Shown: positions 54,851 through 64,000 of the stretch, in pieces
Numbering within the stretch: position 1 is the stretch's first letter
Layout: each line of letters opens with the position of its first letter
Assembly (NCBI RefSeq): GCF_910592395.1
Contig: NC_088312.1
Location: forward strand, 3,472,001 to 3,536,000
Source: Lineus longissimus
Lineage: Eukaryota > Nemertea > Pilidiophora > Heteronemertea > Lineidae
Length of the DNA: 64,000 nucleotides
Direction of reading: 5' to 3'
Notes under the pieces: model-generated
Databases searched by the model: none
Seen by the model: the letters and a program-made list of their open reading frames with translations, nothing else
What the model was told of the DNA's origin: nothing
Program-made: the position numbers and the translations under genes

Positions 54851-57800
54851 ATCGCGTTTGTCATCGTTCTCCTTGCAATTGCGATGACTACAACCACAGT
54901 ACTGTCAGCTACAACTGTGTCAACAGCACCAGCAACAACAACAACAGCGGAGACTGTTAGCACAACCCACCCAAGTTCTCCAGTGACAACAGCAACATCG
55001 GTGACGACGACAGCATCCGCCACCACCTCTACGCCTGCTGCTACGGGTAAGGGAAATATGATACCATAAAATTTCGTATCACTCATATCATTAAAACATG
55101 GTAAAACAAAAGAGTGATAAAATTACGAACTCGTTGTGACATCACAATGCTTTTGATGATATCCAAGCAGCATTCCTTTCATAATTTGATTGCGAAATTA
55201 AAACGTCATAAGTGGTTTAAGAAGTTGTCCAGTTACATTCAAACCAGGAAAATGCAACACCAGCTTGTACCTGCATCGATTGTAAATGAGGAGGAAGAGG
55301 ATAAATAATATCACGAAATGTTTGGTTTGTCGTTTTTCGGGTCTTGGGATCTGATATAGTTTTATCATGCATTTTCTTACAGACTTTATCTACGTATTTT
55401 TCAGTACTTCTGGCAGTTGCGGGACTAGCAGTGTCTAATACGAGCACAGCGGGACTTACTCTGACATGGATTAAACCAGTTGGTGATGGTCATGTCTACA
55501 CTGTCTCATATAAGCGGGAGGACGGTCCAACAAATAGTAACAGCACAGAGGCAGAGACTTTTGAGTTCTCCGGTCTACTGCCAGGTTATAACTACACTTT
55601 CAATGTCACATATGAGGTCAAAAATGCAACTGAGGAGAGCCCAGCAGCATGGATAGCATTTGTATTAGGTAAGTCGATTCAGCTCATTTTGATAAACGAC
55701 ACAATTTTATCTTACTCAGTTTTGGTATATAAAACGTCAATTACTTCCCAACCTGCACCTTTAGGATCTTAGCACAAATAATTTGTTACGGGAATCATTG
55801 GAAAATTCAAAGGTACTTTCGAAGTGATCATGTTAGTGGTCTCTTACCAGCCAGAGACGTGGTGCTTGTGTTGATGTGATGCTCAATGTCGAGAGAAGTG
55901 TATTTTGAAAACGGAATGATGCTCACAAATGTTATAGGGTCGCAGAAAGATATTATCTATACCCAAGCAAATGATGACCAGTCAGTCACTGATTAATCGT
56001 TTTCATCGATAAAACGAACCAATTATACATTTTAGCTCCGGAGGAACCGAAAAACATTACGGTCTTGCAATATACGACTGCACTGACTTTGACCTGGGAG
56101 AAACCTGCTGGTAAGGTGGACAAATATGTATTCAGCCTAAATGGCACAATCAAGGGGAATACTACCACAGAGAAGTTAGAAGTCACCGGACTATTGGCTG
56201 GGACCATCTACATGATTGGCATCAGCTCTGTTAGCAATGGAAAGGAAAGTCAAGAGGAAGTCCTGCATGCTGCTACGAGTAAGTTTAGTGACCATTGATT
56301 GTGCTCTTACATACAGCCATTGTAAGCCAAAGCTTAGACATAGCTAACGACTCATTATTACTTTTAAGTTCCTAACACCGCTAAAAACTTGGCTGTTCAC
56401 AGTAGTTGTTATATTAGCGAAGTGTGACGTTCTCATGTCCTCCCATCTGTATTTATTATCTATTTTACGACTGTTTTCTTTATCCGCCAAAGGACCAGAG
56501 CAGCTCGTAAAAATGTTAAAGGCAGAGGAATCAACTTCATCAAGCGTCTTGCTGACGGTCATTTTATATAGGCTTAACCCGGACTATATGATATCCATCC
56601 ACTATAAAATCGAATATGGTACTGAACATACTTATAGTATCCAGCGTTTCCCCATGCCGGCCAGCGGAGATGCTAATGTCAATGTCACTAACCTCTCCCC
56701 TGGGACAAAATATTCGTTCACTGGATATACGGAATTACATGCAGTCGAGTCGGAACTTTCAACTGGTAGTTCAGCTTTCGATAGTTTTTATACCCGTGAG
56801 TATATCTTCCACTTAGTATGTCTTCTTCATCTCAGCGTTCGGTGACAGCATCAACTTCTTAGGTCGGTGGATGTCACAAATCAGGTTTCACCATTGCTGT
56901 TATTGTGAAAGGTTGTTCTTGATCCAGTGGAACATTTTGCTGGTGATGCTCCTTTTCAGGAGTTTGTAGAAGAGGCCCACATTCCATACCCTGTCAAATG
57001 CCTCGGCGAGATAAGAAAACACAACTAAAGTATTTTCCTTTTTCTGAAATCCACCCTCCGCCACCTGGGCGAGAAGTAAGCGCTGGTCCTCCGTTCTTCG
57101 GTGTTTGCGATTAGCAGACAGTGTTGAGCTGAAAGGGTGGTTAGACACCGGATGCCAGTAGAGTAGTCGCTTGTTGACAATCCTTTCCTGCACTGGCAAC
57201 TTTCCATGCATCTGGGAGGAAATTTATTGGGTGGTAACTGTCTTGACTGGCATTTTCCTTTCCTTTTTGTGGATAAGAATGATGTTTGTTACTTTCCACG
57301 CCCTTGCCACAGTTCCTTTTCTGCAGCTTACATTGAAAATAAATGGGGAGAAGCTTGGCTGTTGGACGGAGGTGTTTTAGCATATTATTGCTGACTATAT
57401 CAGGACCCGTTGTATCATTCTAGTATATGGGATCTTTTAAAACATACTGTTGCTTTCGACAACGTTGCTCATAGAACTAAGGCTTGTAAATAACGAGCCG
57501 AGCTGTGGAGCCATGCCTTGATCTCTGTCTACTGAGGACTCGTACAAAGTGTTCGTTCGATCAGAAGATGACACCTTTTGGCTGTATAAAGAATTGATCA
57601 GACTTCTGCTGAATTCATATTCCTGACGCCTCTGCAACGTTTGCGCTTCTGATCTTAAATGCTGAAATGCCTTTGGTCTGGAAGGGACAAATCAATAGCA
57701 GATTCGTCGTTGTCGGGCAGCTTCAGGAGTTGGAAATTCAGGCCATCCTTCTCACTTGAATATCTTGTGTGACAGAAAAGCTAAGACAAAAAGATCTCTT

Positions 57801-60800
57801 TTGATCTATAGAGACAGATATAAAGAAACTGTCATCGTTTCAGGTAACAGCTCCTCCGAGGAGAAAACTACCGTCAATATTTTCGTGAGGAAAGCTACCA
57901 AGTTTGGTATAACATTAACGTATTATTAGCATCGTACGGCGTTGCCTGCAGCCTATGCATGTTTTGCGTGTTTTGTATGTTTAGCATATTCATTGTATGC
58001 TCTTTTGCATCATATACACGTAGATGTACACATTATATCAGTCAGTCACCTTTATTTATTGGCCGGGTCTATTTGGCAAGCCGCTCGCCGAACAGGCATC
58101 TTTTTTTGTCCTGTTTGGAGAGCCGCTTGCCAAACAGCACTAAAAAGCCACCCTGTTCGGCCAGCCGGGCTTGCCAAACAGGTAGAGACTTTACTTTAAT
58201 ATTAATGAGTTCGGCTCTCCATTCAGGACAAGAAAAAGTCGCTGTTTGGTAAGCCGGGCTTGCCAAGTAGTCACTTCCTTATTTTATTAAGCACGTTCCA
58301 AATGTTAACAAATTCCCAAAACTGTCCTTGGTAAAACTCCCAACCAATCACCTACATGTAGGACATAATGGTCATGAAAAATCACACTCTTGCGTATTTC
58401 AAGTCAGTCTGTTTGTACAATTCAGGGATTGATTAATTGTTCTTAATCTTTTTGATATTTTATATGGAAACTAACTATCATAATTGATTGTATACCTAGA
58501 CGAAGTCGCACAAGCTGTTGGTGGAACTCTATCCTTGATTCAAATCGAAGTGAAAGAATGACCAGTTTGACTACACAATCACAAAGTCTGTTCAGTTCCG
58601 TATGTTTAGCCTTTCTTTTCGCGACTCATCACAACATGGTTAGCTTTTGAACCAGTTGCCTGTAACACTTAACCTTAAGCAGTTTCATATTCCCTTCTCC
58701 AGGGTACGCTGCTCCTCAGAACCTTACAGTCAATGAAATGACGCGAGGCACGACTCAAGTTGGAATAACCTGGGATCCATTCGGTGACTTTACGGAATTC
58801 GTCTTGCATTGCAACGACACTGCGGAGGTAGCAGTGAAAACGACCAGTGGAGAATGCAACAACCTCACCCCTGGATCTATTTTCACAGCCTATGTTGTTA
58901 CCAAGGCTAATAAAGATATTTTTCAATCTGAACCATCTGAGATACTGACTAGTATTACAGGTAGGTTGACGTCCATCCATTTCATAGGCTATCGATTTAT
59001 TTCCAACTAAATTGTATAGGCATGCATCGTACAGAAGAGTTTGTTGAAATAGGAGGCGGTAAGCTCAAACAAGCTTCAAATAAATTTCATTCATGTGGCA
59101 TTAACTTGATTAAGTCAAGTCAAATTCAGTAGCAGTTGCCTCAGCCAAACTAAGAAACTGTACGAGGGTTGCGTACAGCCTTAACAGCTACGTCCAACAC
59201 AGCCGTGAACTGCAACTGTACTCCGAATACTCATCAGAAGATTATCTGTCTACACAGTTCCTCTACAACCAAAGACATTCACCGCTTCTGCCTCGACCTC
59301 GACCACCATCCATCTCGCTTGGACAAAAGACGAAGGCAATTTGAGGAACTGGATGTTAAAAATGGATCCTGCTGAAGGTTCAACAGAATTCTCATTATCT
59401 CTGGAGAACACCCAAACAACACATTATATTGATGGCCTGACACCAGGAAGATTGTTCAACTTTAGCATGTTCGCCCAAAGCAAGGACCCAGTGACTAATG
59501 AGACATTTGATAGTTCGGTCACTTTTGTTGACGAAAGGACATGTAAGTTTGAAAATACCTTGTACAAGTGTTCAGCCATCATTTTAAGTCAAGAGTAATC
59601 TTTCATTAACATTGTAAGATATATCATCATGTAGATGCTTCTTCGTGATTCACAAATTTCGCCTCACTATCTTCGATTCGAACCGTAATAAAATGCAATT
59701 TGTTGACCCCTTATATATATATTACAATTTGTAATATGTGGATACTTGCAGATCCAGAAGTACCCGAGAACATAACGATTCTCGGTACAAGTGAAAGCTC
59801 ACTGGATGTAGCCTGGGATGCACCAAATGGTGATGTGAGCTTCTATAATGTGACAGTTTGCCCCGCTGATAGTAGTTCACCTTGCAAACCTGCCGTGAAC
59901 ACCACGGGCACATCATTCAACCTTACGAACCTGGAGCCTGCTGGACTGAAGTGGACTGTCAAAGTAACAGCTGTGAGTGGTAAAAAGGAAAGCCAGTCAA
60001 GCCTTGACCAAGATACGTTTACCTGTAAGTGAATTATCCTTTTTAGCTTTATATTAGAAGACCCCGATTATGACACTGTAAAAAGGACAGCATCAGACTA
60101 GTATGTGGAGCAAAGCAACAAAACTCTCTTTACCACCGATGTTTGTCTGTGATATAATGATTAAGGTACAAACAACTTGAATTGCTCTTCATTGCACCGA
60201 TATTTTCTTCGTCTAGATCCCCTACAGCTACTCTCCCTAATCATTGACGACGTGATGACCACAAATGTCACACTGACGTGGAAACACGATTCTGGCGACA
60301 AGGCAGAAACGCTCCTTCTTCGCTGGGAACCACAGACCAGTACCGGGCCAATGAATTTCCCTAGTACCAGTGCTTCCCAAGTCATTACTGGCCTTACCCC
60401 GGGACAGGGATACGTGTTCTTCATGAAAGCAATGTCTGGCCAGTGGAACAGCACAGAGATCAACAATGCCACGACGATGGGTAAGGCGTATTTCAAATCA
60501 AGACGAGAACTGACATTAACTATAAGATGTCATCCACATATACAATGAGGCGAGCATAGAATGATATTTCACACATACAGCAGTAAACTATTCATTCTGT
60601 GATGTATAAATCGAACTATTACGTCGTTTCAGTGCCTGTCAGCCCATCAAATCTGATGGCAACCATAACAAAGCCCCACCAGTTGGCAGTATCTTGGAAC
60701 GTCACCGAAGGCCTTTACGACTCCTTCATGGCTTCAATCAACCCAGGACCAAGTAATGGCTCAGCAACCATTGACACCAATACCACAGACGCTGAGTTCA

Positions 60801-63800
60801 TAAACCTGGTTCCCGGAACAGAATATACTGTCACCGTCTTCACCAAAGCTGGTGACAGGGAAAGCGAAACTGTCTGGCAGTCTTTTAATACTAGTGAAAC
60901 AGGTAAGTTTGGTAATACATTTGATGGACTGTTCTTAATGCTCTTTAATGGAACATCAATTCACAGTGGAAAATCACGGCGGGCTTTTTTGGACGTCGAA
61001 ATTTGATTTTATAAGTATATTTTCAATTCCGTTTCAGAACCAGGTCCGCCTCGCAATCTTACTCTTGTTGAACCAGCAAACAGTCGCTTCTTCACTGTGA
61101 GGTGGGAAGACCCTTTGAAGAAAAATGGTTGGATTGAGCTCTACGTGATTTCTGTTGCACTGCCCTCCGGTGTTCTGTTCAGTCTAAATACTTCTAAGAA
61201 TGAGACGACAGAGAGGAAGAAGACGATCATTGGGTTAACGCCGGCGACGGAGTACACTGTATATGTTAAAGCTGTCAACGGTGCTGGTGCGGGACAGACG
61301 TCAGAGAATATTAGTGTCACGACAGGCGAGGAAGGTATTAGATGTCCACCAAATTTTCTTAGAACATGTTGAAGGAAAACTTTCTTTGAATTATTTGTTT
61401 CCCAGTGATACAAAATGTTCGACCAATATAATAATAAAGATTTGTTTCTTCATAATTTACCATTACTTGCGTGGCCACATGAGCAAAATAAAGAAAAGAA
61501 AAAGATTTGCAAGCAAAGATTTTTCACTCACCAACAAGATGGCATTAGTTCCTCAAAGTCAAAGAGGACTCATTCATTCAAAATAATAACAAAATTGCGG
61601 TAGCAGGAAAACGAAAAGTGTATTCTGTATTTCTGACTTTCTTACAGCCTCTGGTGTAGTATCCAACCTTACCGTGACTAAAGACACGGCCTTCTCTATG
61701 ATGATTTCCTGGGGTCACCCACTCGTTCCACACGGCAACATTCTACATTACGTTCTTGAAGTCAGGTTATCGACAGGGGAAGCCAAGTGCCAGCAGGTCG
61801 TCCTCTTTAACTGCTCTGACTGTCCCGCGATGAACGAAACAGATGCTGTCTTGGTAAGGAGTTTATCTTTTTTATTGTGTCGTACATGTATACCTTCATG
61901 ATGCCAAGTGGTTATTGTGACGACTCTTATACGCAACGGCAACAACCAGTCGTTTGCATAATTGACAGCATCAACCATTGGGTTTCAACTTTCTGAGATG
62001 CCAGGTGAAAATATGGTATTTCGTTCCCCGGTTACGGATATTGGTCTGGGTCAACAAATTGGTGCTCGCTGTAAGAGCCTGGTCTATTATTGAGAAGAGC
62101 TAAGAACGTGCATTTGTAGCTTAGAATGATCAGCATATTACGTAGTACTAACGTGTTTTTTCAGGGAAAGGTGATTACACCCTGCTACCCACGAGACAAC
62201 GATGTCCGTGTTGATGGAGTCGGATATCAAGACGAGGCATCTGTAACTTATAACGTGGCGTCTCTCTCGCCCTTCACTGAGTACATATTTACGGTGTACC
62301 CCGTCAGTCGACCTGGGCTGGGCAACCTGACGTCTGTAACAGAGACAACTGAAGAATATTGTAAGTGGAACACGAACCTTAACAGAATAAGCAATAAGTA
62401 ATGATATCTATAACTATGATAATGATATGTTACGTTTTATGATCCATTTTGTCTGCGAACGTCCAATTTTCTTTAGGCTTATGCTGTGGATAGTTTTTGG
62501 CGTTGGTTTGTTTGAGATGAAAATCTTATCTGATAATATCAATTTCAGTTCCTATTTTAAGTCAGATTATACGAAATACAAAATGCTGGACAATGGTAAT
62601 TTCAGATCCTGGCATGGTTGGTAGCATCAATGTCACTGACATTACAAGTACAACGTTCGTCGTGTCCTGGGCAGCCCCAGAAGAACCCAATGGAAACATT
62701 ATGAACTACAATATATCCACGGAGGATATTTCCACTGGCGACACTGAATTCTTTTCTACGGATTCCACACAGACGTTGATAGACAACCGTAAGATGTTTA
62801 GTGACTATAATGTCAAGGTCCGGGCTAACACGAAAATTGGTCCGGGGAACTGGAGTGAGGAGCAACTTGTCAGAACAGAAGAGGGTGGTGAGTTATTTTT
62901 CTTTATCAAAACTACAAACTCCACTGGACTCTAATGGCCATGCCTAAGACTGGAAGCTTTATGTTTAAGGCATATACTTATTCCTATCACAACCTTTGTC
63001 TTCGATGAGTTTCACCACCGTGCGTGGACAGCTCAGTGTGTTCAAAGTCATTTTGCACAGTTTATCCTGTTTTCAGCACCGGCTGAGGTACAGAATCTCA
63101 CTGCTGAAGCCAGGAGCTCATCTTCGCTGGCATTGTCGTGGGAACAGCCTGCTGAATTGAATGGTATCCTGAGAAATTACGTCATTAACTACACATACAA
63201 AGCTGACTTTGAGGACATCACAAACTCGACGGAAGTTTCCAATGCAACTACCAACTACATCCTTGACGGCCTGACGAAGTGGACATTTTATAATGTTGCC
63301 ATTGCTGCTGTCACGGTGAAGGCAGGGCCATCTAGATCCCTTGTGGTGAGGACTGACGAGGACGGTAAGCCATAGATTTTGTTTTTTCTCTTCTGGATCA
63401 AAACAAGAAAACAACTTAATCTCCCTAGATGACCAGATTTAAATAGTGAAACAGCACGTCCAACGATGGCACCTTCTCTACAACGTGTGCTCTTGGGTTG
63501 TATCTCTAGTCATGGTTCTATGTGCTGATTAAACTTCTTCACCATCTGTTATTGTATCATAGCCGCATCACCTCGTGATCCTGTCTGCAAGGAAGCAACC
63601 TATCGAACCAGTTGTTATACTATTTGTTTGGAAAATGGTCAAAATACGAAAGGTTAAGATGTTCCATTTCTTTCAGTGCCGGATGGACCTCCAAAAATGG
63701 TAGAAGCAGGCGACGTGACTTCCACGTCAATCAAGTTGTCATGGCAGCCGCCGGAAACACCTAACGGATTCATCACAAAGTACACAGTTGAATACAAAGA

Positions 63801-63967
63801 TGTTGATGCACAACCCAAACGATCCAAAGAAACTACTGATAATTCAACCAGCCTTGTCATAGATGGTTTGCAGAGTCACAAATTGTATGCCTTTTCCGTT
63901 TGCGCTAATACGAGCAAAGGCCAAGGTCCTTGCAGTGATGAAGAGGAATGGCGAACGGATCAAGACA
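54851..63967 (+). CDS. Fibronectin type III repeat cell-surface protein, receptor tyrosine phosphatase-like ectodomain (partial, both ends open)
   Basis: Extracellular part of a large surface or secreted protein. Exon 54851-55046 encodes a hydrophobic stretch (IAFVIVLLAIA), probably the end of a signal peptide, then a Thr/Ser-rich mucin-like stretch. FN3 exons are 55405-55668, 56036-56278, 56493-56795, 58703-58960, 59258-59542, 59752-60024, 60217-60480, 60633-60902, 61038-61334, 61648-61853 plus 62165-62360, 62606-62887, 63077-63364 and 63677-63967. That is thirteen domains and about 1305 residues in the window. Every domain boundary is a phase-1 intron; only domain 10 is split (phase 0). Domains keep the Trp of strand B and the LTPG or LxPG-Y turn, and have many N-glycosylation sequons. 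The domain style (VSGKKESQS, LEPAGLKW) resembles PTPRB, PTPRJ and PTPRQ. No phosphatase domain is reached, so that identity is inference. Confidence 0.88.
56900..57383 (-). pseudogene. Degenerate non-LTR retrotransposon reverse transcriptase fragment
   Basis: Lies in the intron between FN3 exons for domains 3 and 4, antisense to the gene. Minus-strand frames show a weak PKKGK-like block with SYHPINFLP (around 57260-57330), then TEDQRLLLAQVAEGGFQKK and AEAFDRVWNVGLFYKLLK. These match the finger and palm start of LINE reverse transcriptases. Frames are shifted, the usual catalytic Asp before AFDRV is replaced and the rest of the domain is missing. Inactive; exact clade not assigned. It may extend left to about 57640. 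Confidence 0.65.
58073..58266. repeat. Nested foldback (MITE-like) element
   Basis: Outer arms of about 55 bp (58073-58127 and 58209-58266) begin TTGGCAAG and share a TTGTCCTG-TGGAGAGCCG block. The interior (58128-58183) is itself a smaller foldback with CTTGCCAAACAG at both ends. It lies in the FN3 intron near the reverse transcriptase fragment. Confidence 0.65.
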
Positions 63968-64000
63968 GTACGTAATTTAGAAAATGTTTGTAATGTTCTA

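Noticed and set aside
59169-59375. A 68-codon frame rich in Cys and His in the FN3 gene
   Set aside because: It runs through an intron end and overlaps the domain 5 exon in the wrong frame. The FN3 frame with acceptor at 59257 explains the sequence.

Overview
This window is nuclear DNA from a multicellular animal, most likely a marine invertebrate. Every multi-exon gene has GT-AG introns and animal-type products. The DNA is AT-rich and intron-rich, and it carries many foldback elements, minisatellites and tRNA-derived units. I cannot fix the phylum. The mix of families would suit an amphioxus, hemichordate, echinoderm or lophotrochozoan.

Layout. (1) 1-390 holds an unidentified coding-like fragment on +. 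(2) 1033-13044 (-) is a nine-exon RhoGAP-domain protein of 527 residues that includes a 15-nt microexon. (3) 13045-19694 is intergenic DNA with a long G run, a palindromic CAT/ATG microsatellite and two minisatellites. (4) 19695-23530 (+) is pyridoxal kinase (PDXK), complete in ten exons. (5) 26281-31064 (-) is arginyl-tRNA-protein transferase (ATE1), complete, with a duplicated internal exon that predicts two isoforms. (6) 31229-38591 is a 7.4-kb foldback DNA transposon. It has 1.6-1.7-kb terminal inverted repeats, a perfect 9-bp target duplication and about five tandem 895-bp units carrying tRNA-like Pol III boxes. (7) 38641-41215 (+) is DNAJC8, complete in eight exons. (8) 43192-46246 (-) is an SLC16-like transporter with twelve predicted membrane segments and a long cytosolic tail. 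(9) 47176-50509 (+) holds three tandem intronless paralogues encoding small proteins with two zinc-ribbon-like modules each; I do not recognise this family. (10) 50510-54850 is intergenic. (11) From 54851 to the right edge (+) runs a large gene with a Thr/Ser-rich exon and thirteen fibronectin type III (FN3) domains on phase-1 exons. It resembles the ectodomain of a receptor-type tyrosine phosphatase and continues beyond the window.

The housekeeping genes act independently: vitamin B6 salvage, N-degron arginylation and a spliceosome-associated J protein. The most striking feature is that ATE1 and DNAJC8 are divergent and would have start codons only about 0.2 kb apart if the transposon and one copy of its target duplication were removed. 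The element therefore appears to have split a compact bidirectional promoter. The other candidate for something undescribed is the tandem double-zinc-ribbon family. Exon limits were read by eye from splice consensus and reading-phase continuity. No database search was run.
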